Assembly (NCBI GenBank): GCA_910592205.1
Contig: CAJVPJ010000383.1
Coordinates: 1 to 26,587 of the forward strand
Direction of reading: 5' to 3'
From: Paraglomus occultum
Lineage: Eukaryota > Glomeromycota > Glomeromycetes > Paraglomerales > Paraglomeraceae
Length of the DNA stretch: 26,587 bases
Each line of letters begins with the position of its first letter. Within the stretch, counting starts at the first letter, position 1. The position numbers were made by a program, and so were the translations under genes. Positions 1 through 11,392 of the stretch are shown piece after piece. Below the pieces are notes generated by a model. That model was given only the letters and a program-made list of their open reading frames with translations, did no database searches and had not been told where the DNA came from.

Positions 1-77
1 TTGTTGTATTCTGAAGTTTACATTTCACTATTTCCGCTTTTAGCTCCCCTTCTGTACTATTTCCAAAGCTCTTCAGC
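1..77 (-). pseudogene. Duplicated fragment of a HOOK coding exon
   Basis: This stretch is a near-identical copy of positions 2369-2444, which lie inside a coding exon of the intact HOOK gene. The only difference seen is one extra T in a T-run (three Ts at 31-33, two in the parent copy), which would shift the reading frame. The match stops abruptly at 77, where the sequence passes into a dispersed repeat (about 78-160). The left end is cut by the window edge, so the full size of the duplicated piece is unknown. It is a non-functional gene fragment as far as can be seen. Confidence 0.9.
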
Positions 78-160
78 CTCACATTTTAATTTATGTCATG
101 TCACAAAACAGAATGTTCACTTTGTCTGATTTTGTTGCAGTCTGCCCCATATCATAAAAA
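78..160. repeat. Dispersed repeat, copy 1
   Basis: Positions 99-138 match 18707-18745 at about 85% identity with small indels, sharing the core TTCACTTTGTCT and the trailing TTTTGTTGC. Weaker similarity continues on both sides (about 78-160 versus 18690-18770). The repeat begins right where the HOOK exon duplicate ends, so it may have been the vehicle or the joining point of the duplication. Its family is not recognised. Confidence 0.6.
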
Positions 161-360
161 TAATAAAGTCATCTCACGTCTATTATGCTATTCGCAAGCA
201 AAACGTTGAGCAGTTAAAGTAGCAAAGAATGCACACCAACACTTGTGAGTGAGTTGCTAGAATATACTCACTTCCAACACGCAAGTGTAAGTACAACAAT
301 AACTTAGAAGATTTCCAGAATGGCTTTATCTATATCATCATAACAAGGTTTTACTAAATA

Positions 361-1705
361 TGATGGTAATTATTACATGGTTGCTAACATACGCTTTTAC
401 CATTGTTATTCTCGATATGGATTCTGCGCATGTGAAATAATTCGATGCAGTCCTGTGTTGTGCATTTGCGGATATAACAATTATCCGATGGATGGACTAC
501 TGACAATAAACAATTCGATGAGTTTCTCAAATTCAGCAAATCATGCCTATTTGGAGTGGATTCCATTTGATTGTATATTTTATATTTGGGAACTATGGCG
601 TGTACTTGGATGGTTTGTTTACCTGCTCTTGCATTTGTTAAATTGTGATAACAGACGAGACACATGATTTATACTATGCCGAGTTAAGCTATTTACTTAT
701 GCGTCTTGTTTATTGACAATAATTATTGACATATCATTTCCACTAGTTGTTACCACGGATGTTTGGGTACCATCGGATTTACATATCATTAAAGATGCAG
801 AAATATTGTCTAATTAAAGTCGAATATATACTATACTTCCTTGCATGTCAGACGCCATCACCCGATTGGCCAACTGTCATGGAGTAATACAAGCGATACG
901 TATGTACGATGGTAGAATATTCACAGTTAGCAAAAATGCAAGCGATGACATCATTACGCCAGGAATGCAACTAGACTACGAACGGACAAGAGTGACACAA
1001 CAGATAATTGACGAACAACCCATTATTATTATTATTTGATTTTCATCAGGTAAATTGGTATTCCTAACGCGTTTAAATAGACCAACGTTGTAATGACTGT
1101 ATTTTTCTCGAATAGCTAACTAATGAATACCCCGAAATATTAACACTAGAGAATATTGGGATAATTGGAATCACTCCGGAGCCATCTACTCGGGAATACT
1201 ATTTAGTATATTAATATGCAATATCGGGACAGGTTTATACAATTCAATAAGTACATGCAGTACAGCGACTTTTATAATATTGAACAGAAACAGTTTATAC
1301 TGCCGAATATAGAAATTACGTATTTAGAAGTAAAGAAAAGGAATATGCACCGAACGATTTCAGTAGTAAAGAATATCGATATTAATATGCAAGAAACAGT
1401 TGTACTCGAACGCTTAAAGAGTTTTGATGAAACACCGGAATTATTTATCTCCAATAATTGATACTCCACAGCCAAAATCACGCCAATTCAGATTCTGCTG
1501 TCATTCACTCCATTAACAATCCTGGAAAAGAATGAGGGATACTATTACCGTGCAAAGAGATATACGAATTTGAGCTCTCTTCCCATGCGACTGTTCCAAG
1601 TGTTTATTTAACAACGATGATTTCTTGGGAGGAGACATTCGCTCCGAAACCATTCCAGATCCTATAGAAATAGCAATCAAATTGTTATTCATAACGTGTT
1701 TTTTT
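361..1705 (+). pseudogene. Degraded plus-strand coding remnants, family unknown
   Basis: Several open stretches on the plus strand are broken by stops and frame changes. One segment (845-1039) is 64 residues with motifs such as IFTVSKNASDD and PGMQLDYER. A second (1216-1458) is 81 residues rich in charged residues. It is followed in the same frame, after a TGA at 1459-1461, by another 50 open codons, while a different frame is open over 1463-1660. I do not recognise the family. The pattern of neighbouring open pieces in changing frames suggests a decayed mobile-element or viral-type gene, but chance ORFs in AT-rich DNA cannot be excluded. A fragment near 590-640 (FGNYGVYLDG) may belong to the same unit. 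Confidence 0.4.
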
Positions 1706-1862
1706 TGTCTTTTTATTTTTCCATATAATATTCGAGAACAATGCATATCTTAAAAAAGAAAAAGGCAATTACAACAGAGAAGATTATAATACGTGATGAT
1801 ATTTAAATGCATATTGATTGAATTCACTAGAACTAAAAGACAAGTCGCAATAATAACATGAC

Positions 1863-1868
1863 TTTATT
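1863..1868 (-). terminator. Poly(A) signal of HOOK
   Basis: AATAAA on the minus strand lies 36 nt past the HOOK stop codon. It sits where a 3' end signal is expected for this gene. Confidence 0.6.
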
Positions 1869-1903
1869 TAACAATAGTCCACCATCAACTCGATTACATC
1901 TAG

Positions 1904-4900
1904 TCACCGCCTCTTCATCTGCAAAAATGCGAGTTAGCCGTAAATATTGGAACGGAAAAACGACAGCCTGCCATTTAAACTGTGATAAACTTACTTGTCC
2001 ACTAGCCGCCTGTCGTTGCTGACCGAGGAAGGCCTTGGGGGCAGTCCCCCTTTGGAGGGAAACGTTATCGCGTTGAATAAGTCGCCCTATTCCAAACCAT
2101 GCTGATACCATGAGTCGGTTCTCTAATGCGAGTTGAGCCTTGGCCTCTTCATACTCGCGCTACAGAATATGGAAGATTCGGTTCATTGTCTATACAAATG
2201 ACCTGTAGTTGCAATGCAGGTAAGTGTTAACCCTACCTTAAGCTGCCTAAATCTCTCCTCGAGAGTCTCCTTTTCAACTTTGAAGGACTCCTCTATTGCC
2301 ATGTGGTTCTTTATTGCTTCGTCCTGACCAGCCATGACGTTTCTGAGTCGCTTGATCTTCTCTATATTTGTTGTATTCTGAAGTTTACATTTCACTATTT
2401 CCGCTTTTAGCTCCCCTTCTGTACTATTTCCAAAGCTCTTCAGCAACAAGTCCAATTCCCTAAATAAAGATAAAGTTATATAGACTCCAATACCAATGTG
2501 AATTCACAGTTCATAATACTTCTTAAGTTCACATACTCATATTTAGCTTTGTACATCTCTCTCTCGGCCTCTATATCTTTGACCCTTTCATCAATTGCTG
2601 CTGTAGAAGAAAGAAAGCGAAATCATACTTTAGTATTATGTATATTATTTTCTATATGCACGCACCTCACAAATATCGCAAATTCTCCATAAAGCTTACA
2701 TCCCATAAGAATTATGCTATTCAACAAATATTCGAAATAACTAAAACCAGAAAAGGGCAAACTGCAAATAACATACAATTAGCTTTATATTCAGCGAGCT
2801 GTTTCTCGGCATTCTTTAATTTAAATTCTACATCGAACAGTTGCTTCTTCGTATTATTCAATTCCTTATTGCTGTCATTAATGTCCAAGCTTTGATGTAT
2901 AGATAGAAATGGAAACGGGTAAGTAAAGTTCAACACGTCTGCCCGTCAGCAATATGCAATAGTCTAAAAAAAACTTACCCAGCCCCGGACATAACTCTCG
3001 CAAGTTTATTTTCCAAGTCCAATTTTTCAGTCAGGACTTTTTGATAATCCTAAACGTAAATCAAACATAAATTAAACATACAATTACGCATCACGCATAA
3101 CACATATCAATTACAATGCAAAAATATTACCTTTTCGGATCTTTCCTTACTACGCACCGCATCGGCGAGTTGACGTTGTAAAACAATGATTTCTTGATCA
3201 TCATCTGCAGATTTACCCTTACTGCGCCAACTACGGAGCTCCCGTTCCAGTTCATTGTTTTTCAACCTAAGTTGAGTCATAGTGGTGCCCGTTAGCGCAT
3301 TGGCTAACTCACCTCCCATGACTGGTGCATCAATGTCGTCTACTTCTTCTTCCTTTTCATCAAGATTTAAGCGTTCTCCTGTGAATCAAGAGCGATAACC
3401 GGTTAAACTATTTTTTTGCCATTTTCATCTGTAGTGTGAAATGTAATGATACTTACCACCACCAAATTCCAATTCTCGTAATCTGTCTTCAAGAAGCTGT
3501 ATCCTTTCTATGTCTCTGGATTTCTCCATTTCATATGCTTCAATTTTCGCTCTCATATTTTTATACTCGTATTCGTATTTGTTTCTAAGACTGACCAACT
3601 CTTTGTTCTTTTGTTCAAGCTCCTCAACTTTATTCTTATACGGTTCCAATTGTGCTTTAATCTTGTTCACTTTTGAAAAGTCTTCCGTGATTTGTGCATT
3701 TTGCTCAGCAAGCTGTCGGTTCTCCTCCTCTAATGTCTACGAGACCACAAATGGTAAATTAACATCGTTACAAATTTATAAATATAAACATTTTCTAGCT
3801 AAAATTGTCCATCCACCAACCTTGAACATTCGTCGAAGATCTGCCCCCTCTTCCATTTTCTTCTTGTATTTTTCTATGGCATTTTCGGCCTTTTTTAACT
3901 TCTCATTGTTGTGCCTGCTTTCATCTAACTGGTCTTTCAACCGTGCCGCTTCTTCTTCTTTGAAATGTAATTCTTCGACCTATAAGCGATTATATACATG
4001 AACAAGGATTGCAATAATATACTCAAATGAATTATTGCCAAAGGCAATCACCTTGCGAGTGAGCTCTGCAATAACGGCATTTTGACTTTCTAACAACATT
4101 TCGGCCTCGTGACGCCGTACTTCGCTTGTATTTCTTTAGTAGGACAACCACAGGGAGAGAAAGCGTATCAATTTTTCAAATCCAAGTCTTTGGATATTTT
4201 TTTCTTGCAACAAGAGAATGGCGACGAAATGAGGACATCGAAATTCAACCTACATTTCTTGCCGGAGAGTTTCTATCTCTGTCTTCATACGAAAATCCGC
4301 TTTTCCACTATGTGCAGATTGAGTCTGAGCTAGACTTATTTCTATGTCTTTTAGTCGTTGCTTCAACTCATCTCTCTCGGCTTGTAGATCGTCCTTAAAC
4401 ATTCAGATGTACAGTCAGAACAGCCTCCTGGTATGCTAACAAAAATCATCAGAGGCCTTACAAATTGGTCTCGTAATTGGGTGTGTTCTGCAATCAACGC
4501 TTGAAGGCTTCTCTCAAGCGCCTCTTTATCGCTCACGAGCTTATTTCGTTCTTTGATATAATTAGATGAATCATATGACCTAGAGCAAACAGACATTAAT
4601 GACAATACTCGTACGTAAATCACATGCATAATTTCATGCTTGAATACGTACATGTCCTCTGAAGCTTCTACTGTATTCGGCTCAACGGATGATGACTCTT
4701 CCAACTTTCTCATAACCTACGTAATTAACGAGTAGCATCGACAATTAGAATAATATCGGATAAAGCGGCAGGCGGTACAAACTGTCTTCTTTCATCTTGT
4801 CAATCCGTACCCCAGCGATTAAAACCATCAAACCCTCTTGGGACGAGGGTGAAAGTTTTTGAATCTTTTCAATGTAAATCGCTTTATTCTCATGACACAC

Positions 4901-5460
4901 GGCCCATGTTACGATTAACGAACACAACGTCATTGTCGCCGCAAGATCATCCTCTTTAGCAATCGCAACTAAATCGGGCTGATCCAGTCCTTTAGTTGAG
5001 TGACCCAACTTCTCTTCATAGTGTCGCATGAGAAGTTTGTGAAGCTTCTGAAGCCGTCTGGACTTTACGACCCAATAAGTGTCGTCACGAACATCGGATT
5101 GTTGGTCAATTTTGAACCACACTGGCTCACTATAATATAAAGTTTTGATGAATAGCCTAATACGGAAAACTATTCATATCTGGCATATGACATCAGATTT
5201 CGCGTAAATAAAGCAAACCATCTTACATTTCGTGTAATATTTCAAATAAAGCTCGGCCATCAGTCAGGTCCTTGAGTTTATTTACAGGATTCGAGATATT
5301 ATTGAAGGTATTAACCTAAAAAGCGGTATGATGAGATGGAACATCGTAGGTGTTATCTTCTGCATTCGAAAAATAACTTCCGTGCTTGACACGGGTATTC
5401 GTGCGGCGAGAGCAAGATACTTACCCAGTCCACAAAAGCAGTTTGTTGTTGTTCGGACAT
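1904..5460 (-). CDS. HOOK: HOOK family dynein adaptor (16 exons, 728 aa)
   Basis: Exons in gene order: 5425-5460, 5227-5315, 4811-5129, 4652-4716, 4462-4579, 4254-4393, 4052-4133, 3821-3979, 3457-3736, 3131-3378, 2979-3049, 2777-2889, 2537-2600, 2237-2459, 1995-2159, 1904-1918. They sum to 2187 nt, exactly 729 codons, and all phases agree. Residues 1 to about 155 form the N-terminal HOOK domain, with motifs such as FVDWVNTFNNIS, LTDGRALFEILH and PDLVAIAKEDD. Residues about 175-675 are a long coiled coil. The C-terminus carries the conserved MVSAWFGIGRLIQ and FLGQQRQAASG segments and ends with a four-codon exon (MKRR). Family length is about 650-730 aa (human HOOK3 about 718). In fungi Hook links early endosomes to dynein/dynactin through the FTS-Hook-FHIP complex. 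The first exon has only 12 codons. Introns are 68-176 bp. Identification is firm; exact ends of the few introns with weaker donors are less so. Confidence 0.94.
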
Positions 5461-6113
5461 AACCTTATATGAAGAGGTATTAGCAATGAAGGAATCGTGA
5501 AAAGTCGCCTTGTAGCATAAGGAGGTCGTAGATAGGGGATGTTGTTGGTTGTACTCGAGGTATAACAAAGGGACGTTATGAGAGTGGGACTGAGCTTCTG
5601 AATGCCGTTAGATGCTGTCGCGGTGAGGCTTTTTATTTTAGCGTTAGAGTGTCACTTGGTCACATGTCACAAAACCAGATTTGTCGATAAAAATATCATC
5701 CCAGGATTTGTTACTTTTTGCACAACAATCCCATTCTGCGAACCGATAAACTGCTCGTTTAAGAATGATATTGCTTATCTTTTTTTTCAATAGTCTATCA
5801 TCGGTTGAGATGTATAGCAGCGACATAGCACATAGATCCGTTCACAATTCGATGCAGATCACAGATTATCGACATCGTGATGACGAGATCACTGACGGTC
5901 ACAATATTCAACTCGAAACCACACCAATAACACGAATCATCATCTCCATTCTAACAAAAAAATTTTTTTTTCTCGGGTAAACCAAACAGACACAGATTAC
6001 CGATCGAGAGGATTAACGATAGATGCGACAAAATTCTAAGCATTCTAATAACATATTTAGCCCTTTGGCTATTTACTGAAACATATTTTCATTGATATTA
6101 TTAATTAATTCAT
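5461..6113. other. HOOK-SEC31 intergenic region
   Basis: This is the 653-bp gap between the HOOK start codon and the SEC31 stop codon. Both genes are on the minus strand, so it holds the HOOK promoter and the SEC31 3' end. I see no clear TATA box, tRNA or coding exon. A short match to the dispersed repeat core (CATGTCACAAAACCAGA, 5663-5679) is present and may be chance. Confidence 0.5.
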
Positions 6114-9100
6114 TTATGGAATATTCTTCGTGATATCTATCAATCGTTTCAACCCGACTATCCACTTGTCACATTCCGAGAATTTCGTGGTCATCAATTT
6201 CACTTGGATATCAACAGCAGCTTGGTAATCGCGGACTCGTAGTGCTGGTCAATACAAGAGTCATGGTTATACGAATGAATGTATGAAACCCTTTGTAACG
6301 ATAACCAATAAACGCTTACCTTGCGAAAATAATAATAGCGATTCGATCACAGATTCAGATATCATTTCATTATTGAGCTCATCGAATAGAGCGTTGAGAC
6401 GTTTCTCAGTGTCATCCAACATTTTCTTGTTTTGTGGCTGTTCAAGAAAACAAAACGTTTAGTTCGTCAGTGCAATGAAAGAGAGGGTAGTCGCATAAAA
6501 ACAAAATGTTATTTATTTACAGGTGAATGTTGTCGAGCCCTTTGCATCTCTCCACTTAAGATTGTGAATATGGGTTTATGTGCAGCGGGTATATGAGTCC
6601 GATCACCAGGGGCTAAGAAATATACCAGATTATTAATTAGGTTAAACAACAAATAAGCCAATAGAATAATGACCCACACTCACAATACTTGTTAGCCGGG
6701 GTAGGTGTTTTCACGGGTGTAGGTGTCCGAGCTAATTGCACAGGCGGTGTTCTCGTCGGTGCAGGTGGAGGAGGACCTTGGTGAGAAACTTGCGGAGGGG
6801 CTTGTGGAGGGGCTTGCGGAGGGGCTTGTGGTAGAGCTTGTGGAGGGGCTTGTGGAGGAACTTGGCCCACCAAGGGTTTTGTGGTGCCATAAGCGCCTGT
6901 TTGTGCAACAGACCCATAACCACCCTCTGCAGGTGTGCCATATACACCAGGTCGATATGTTGGATTAGCATGGGGAGGCGGTGTCGGTGTCGATCTGCCT
7001 TGCCCATAGATCCGAGTTTGTGGTTGTGGTGATGCACGAGTACCTGCGTTAGGTGGTGCTGCCTGGCCCATCACCTGATAGCCGCCAACTTGCGGCGGCG
7101 GCGGCGGTGGTTGCTGTCCTCGATTAGCAACTGGAGGCGGCTGATGACCAACGTATTGTGGAGGTATATTTTGTGGATGCGACATATTTTGTGGGGGCGG
7201 TATATTTTGTGGTTGTGGTGGTGGCGGCGCGGGTTGTGCTATGCCACCATGAACGTTAGGTAGTGGATGTGCCTGTGCTGCATGTGCTGGCGGTACTGGA
7301 GCAGACGATGCTGGGAAGGGCGAAGTGAGTGGTGACTGTTTACCCAATTGTGCTGCTGTTCGTTTTGCTGGATTGGTGGGGGGAATCATTGGAGGATCAT
7401 TCCAGTTCGGAAGGTTTTTCTTATATGCAGCTGAAATTTCTGCTGGCGGTGCAACACTAGTTTCGGTGGTCGCTGTAGCAGCTGGTGGAGGCGGGATAAA
7501 TTGATTATTTCCCGTGTATGCTTGATTGTACCCCGGATAGGCTGATTGTTGGTATGCATACGAATTTTGAGCAGTTTGTTGATATGGAGCTGCGTATTGA
7601 TTATATCCATAGGGTTGTTGTAAAGGCACGGCTGGTTGAACGGCCGCCTGGGTGGGTAATCCGGCGTTGGCAGCAGGCACTGGAGGCACCTGTGGAACCA
7701 CTGGTAGTGGAACCGCCTGCTGTTGATATGCATATTGATTGTAATAGTTTTGAGCAGATTGTCCACTTGGATCATAAGATTGCGGATTATATTGTGTCGA
7801 ATACTGGGTAGCGTCGGCCGTGGCATTCGCTTGATTAACTTCACTCTCTGTACCGACGTAAACTTGTTTAAATGGAAACACCGGTGCTTTGAGACCACCA
7901 ACATCTATACCAGAATTATATACGCGTTCTCTTATAACAGCCAAGATATCAAGTTGATTAGGGTTAACCCTATATTCAACAGGAATCAGACTTAAATATT
8001 TCAAAGCAACCGTTAAACGGCCTTGATTCGCCATTAGCTCTGCATATTCGGTATATTTATTGTACAAAGAAGCTAGTTTGAAATGGCCAACGGGTCCTTC
8101 GTTACTAGAATCCAGAGATTGCACAATGTCAGAATCAACGTAATCAATAGCTTTTCGGAATACTGTAACCTTCTCAACAAGGTTCTGTAAACTCTTTGCG
8201 TGGAACGAAAACCGGGACGTTGATTTCTTATGACCTTCCTTTTGAGCACGTTTAAGCTCCTCTTGTTCCTCCTCTTCCTGTTCGGCGATCCAAATATTAA
8301 CAGCCCTCTCCAAGTTGCCAGCAGCCAGGTAACACAATAGCGCATTTTTCCTATACTGCAACGCTACCTGTCGTGCATTGTCACTAGACGCAGAGACAGA
8401 TTTATGATATTCTTGTTCAAGCCTTGTGCCAAGAGCATTACACAAAGTACCAAATTCTTCTCCACGAGCGAACGTGCAAAGTACTACAACCACCTCTTGC
8501 CATTCATTCAAATCTGCATTATATACTACATCCGACAAGTCTCCAGCCACGATACTCTGAAGCAAACGCACATATGGCACGTTCTTAATCTGTCGCTCAA
8601 AGTAGGCTTTTTGCGTTCGTTGTACTAACTCTGATCCACCACAGACAGCCAACAAAAGAGCATCTGATAGCCTATCAGCTTGTAGACACAGATTCACGGC
8701 AGACTCAAAGTCACCAAGAACGATTGATCGAGTGATTAACTTGTCTATATCTGATTCGTCTGACGGGTAGATCTTGAACGGCCCCAAGTTAGTCGGCGGC
8801 ATTGTAGTTTCAGTCGCTGTCGAAACAACTGAAAATATATCTTCGGACGTAGAATACGTGGAATCGACTGCAAATGCGTCTGCAATGTTTTCCGAATCGC
8901 CAAACAAATCTGATGTAGTAGCTGGACGTTCTGCTACAGCTGATTGAGGATCTGAAGTGGTAGATTCAAGGTTCGATGCAGTAGACTCAAAGTTGGATTT
9001 TGTTGATTCAAGGTTGGTCTTAGTCGGTTCAAGGATCGATTTGGTAGATTCAAGGTTCATAGACTTTATAGCGGCAGATATTTGTGTAACAACATCATCT

Positions 9101-11392
9101 TTCGTGAATCCAAGGTGTCTCACTAATTCCGCTCTAGGCTTTTCATTGAATAACGTGCGAAGAATTTTCCAATTATCCGATGCAAACTCGTTTGAAGCGC
9201 ACTTTTCTCGCTTCTCACACAGGGAATTAAGTGCTTGGCTGTCAACGGAACCTTCCAACTCATCCGAGCGCTGGAATAGCTCTGGTTCTGTGACAACTGT
9301 TGAAACGATAACTTTATAGCTATCAGTGTTTTTGCTATTGAAACGTACTAATTTGCCGCCAAACCCAAACTTGGCACCAACAGGGCATCGCAGCCATTTC
9401 GGTGGCTGTTTGAGGACGAGTGAAGGCGTGTATTGTCCGATAGATGCAAACGGATCACTACTCTGACTTGCTGGCACTTCCTTTTGCTCCTGAGATGATC
9501 GTAATGAGTGGATGTTTATCTACATAATAATAAGTAGTGTTGAGCATAAGTCTCTTATAGATATCGTTGCCGACAACAGTGCATAAATTTGTCTAATGTA
9601 CCTTGCCATCAAACGAAGCTGTTGCCATCAAATCGGGGTTTCCTGGACACCATTGAACGTCGAAAACCCAATTAGAGCACGGAGGAAGCTATTAGAGAGT
9701 ACAGTCACGATGTAAGCGTGACAATAACTAGTGTGATTGCATGAACGAACGAGCCTTGCTCGAGCGCTGCGTCACTCGTTTGCCCATAAGTATGAAGGAA
9801 ACAATCTTAAACAGCAGCCAGATCAAACTGGTTTGGTCATGACTGTTCCCTAATCGCCGAGGAGTACTACTCAAAAATGACGCAACACTCACAGCAAAGC
9901 TACCTCCTTCGATTCCATACATATACAATAACCGCGAATAGGCTCAATTAATTTACCTCTCCAATGACTTCTGCATTCTTTGGATTCCAACAAAGCGTAC
10001 GATTATCTTTACCACATGACAGTAATAAATCTGCATCCTTCAGACACCATGAAAGTGACAGTATGCCTTTCTGATGCCCAGACAAGATCTATTTTTGAAT
10101 AATGTTAGTAAAAATGCGCGAATGGGAGGTGGGCGTCCGCCAGCACAATCAGTTACTCGCCTTTTCAGGAGCACGTGCGTTTCGAAGATCCCACATTACA
10201 ATCACCGGATTCCCATCATCTTCTGAAGCGGCAATGATTTGTGTAGCCTATAAAAGTTTGAACCAATTTTTTTTGTTACTTCAAGCTTACCGATATACAT
10301 TCAGGTTCTAAATGACAGACATACCGCATCAGGATTCCATGCAATAGCGGTAATACCTCTCCTTCCACCAGCTCCCATCGTACCTCCGGCACTCATTATT
10401 CCACCCATGCCGTAGGATCCTCCCATTTGGTTTGATAGTCCAGCATGTGACAGGTGCATAGCCTCTCGTTTATTCTTCAAATCCCATACAACCGTATATC
10501 CAGTGGTCGAAGAGGTAGCTAAGATATGTTGAACTTTGTTATTCCATGCAAGATGCGTAATATCTTCGAGTTTTGTTGAGCGGGCGCCTGGCGTGAGTGG
10601 TGACGCAGGAGCAGTGACATCCCAAATGAAAACCTGTTAACAATCGCGCCAAATTTTTATCAGGCGATACAAAGGTAATTCATTAGACTGCAATAGTAAT
10701 CCAAGTTCAAATATAAGAATCCGAATCAACTCACTGTTCATACCTCCCCATTAGTCGCACCCGATGCCAACAAGTTGGGTTGGAACGGGTTAAATTGCAG
10801 ACCGCGGACATTACCCGAATGGGTTGTGTTGCGTAAAACCAGAGCCTCCGTTGTGCTGGTTGGGACGGTCAATTACGATGAACAAATGAAGAATAAATAA
10901 AATCATCAATAAGTAAGAGCACGAGTGAGTTCGAGTCGTTTTCCAGGTGATATATTGTTGAGACTCACTCGCCACCTTCCAAAATAACTGCCGGATCCCA
11001 CAAGTCAAGTTCACCGGTTTCCATGCCACCGGCGATGAGTCCATATTGTTTATCTGATAAACCACCCCATGCTAGTCGGTCAAATCTGGATATTAAAGCA
11101 TAGCGCAATGCACATAAGTATTCGATAGGCCCAGTGGCGATCTCTTAAAGCAAACTTCGAGTTTGATTATTAACAGTCAGGGCTACCTTGCTTTACTAGT
11201 GACTACACCAGCAGGTTGCAATTCAGCGCCAGCTGATTTGTTAATGTTGTCGAGTCGAAATAGTTCCAGTTCTGACGTAACTGAAAAACTCGCGTCAAAA
11301 GCTCCAGCAACAGTGCCAGCAGCAATAATTGGTATTTGCTGTCCTGGACTCCAGGCGAATGTTGCTGTGCGTGAAATTTCTTTTAGTTTCAT
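6114..11392 (-). CDS. SEC31: COPII coat outer-layer protein Sec31 (11 exons, 1408 aa)
   Basis: Exons in gene order: 11187-11392, 10969-11085, 10744-10855, 10325-10633, 10161-10247, 9957-10088, 9602-9688, 6684-9519, 6521-6612, 6320-6437, 6114-6244; total 4227 nt, 1409 codons. Residues 1-360 form the WD40 propeller, opening with [17 protein letters not shown] and closing with [13 protein letters not shown] and ASFDGKINIHSL. Residues about 600-885 are the alpha-solenoid that dimerises Sec31 ([20 protein letters not shown]). Residues about 900-1295 are Pro/Gln/Tyr-rich, as expected for the region that binds Sec23 and stimulates Sar1 GTPase. Residues 1296-1408 are a C-terminal helical domain ([17 protein letters not shown]). 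Sec31 with Sec13 forms the outer cage of ER-to-Golgi COPII vesicles. Yeast Sec31 is 1273 aa; the extra length here comes from repeats and the proline-rich region. Intron 5 uses a GC donor. The start matches the family's usual N-terminus. Confidence 0.96.
6789..6860 (-). repeat. 12-bp coding repeat in SEC31
   Basis: Six tandem 12-bp units (plus-strand form CTTGTGGAGGGG with single changes) encode a PPQA-type tetrapeptide array inside the proline-rich region of Sec31. The in-frame unit length means copy-number change would not disrupt the gene. Confidence 0.9.
8960..9064 (-). repeat. 21-bp coding repeat in SEC31
   Basis: Five tandem 21-bp units (plus-strand consensus GTAGATTCAAGGTTCGATTT) encode seven-residue repeats of the type NLESTKS at about residues 503-537. 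They lie in the linker between the propeller and the alpha-solenoid. Confidence 0.9.
10089..10160 (-). other. GC-AG intron in SEC31
   Basis: The 72-bp intron between exons 5 and 6 starts AAG|GCGAGT and ends AAAAATAG. The conserved reading (RNARAPEK then ILSGHQKG) requires this join. The nearest GT donor, 4 nt downstream, shifts the frame and meets a stop. A perfect TACTAAC branch point lies upstream of the acceptor. Confidence 0.88.

Noticed and set aside
377-667. Overlapping ORFs of more than 90 codons on both strands
   Set aside because: Both cannot be coding and neither has a recognisable domain; kept only as part of a doubtful degraded block.
1833-2111. Longer unspliced C-terminus for HOOK
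   Set aside because: Reading through gives a hydrophobic tail foreign to the family. A GTAAGT donor and TTTGCAG acceptor remove it and give a four-codon last exon with correct total length.
3510-4001. 163-codon plus-strand ORF
   Set aside because: It is antisense to three coiled-coil exons of HOOK; coiled-coil codons read backwards give Ser/Phe/Leu-rich open frames.
4109-4398. Plus-strand ORFs of 74 and 90 codons
   Set aside because: They are antisense to HOOK exons and an intron; no protein-like features.
5602-5980. Short ORFs in the HOOK-SEC31 gap
   Set aside because: Chance-length frames with no motif, overlapping each other on both strands, in what should be the HOOK promoter.
7386-7904. 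172-codon minus-strand ORF, and other long frames at 6723-8628
   Set aside because: They overlap the long SEC31 exon in other frames; the Pro/Gln/Tyr-rich coding sequence leaves alternative frames open.
9728-9928. 66-codon minus-strand ORF inside SEC31
   Set aside because: It lies wholly within the 268-bp SEC31 intron and is not needed; both neighbouring exons join cleanly in WD40 phase without it.
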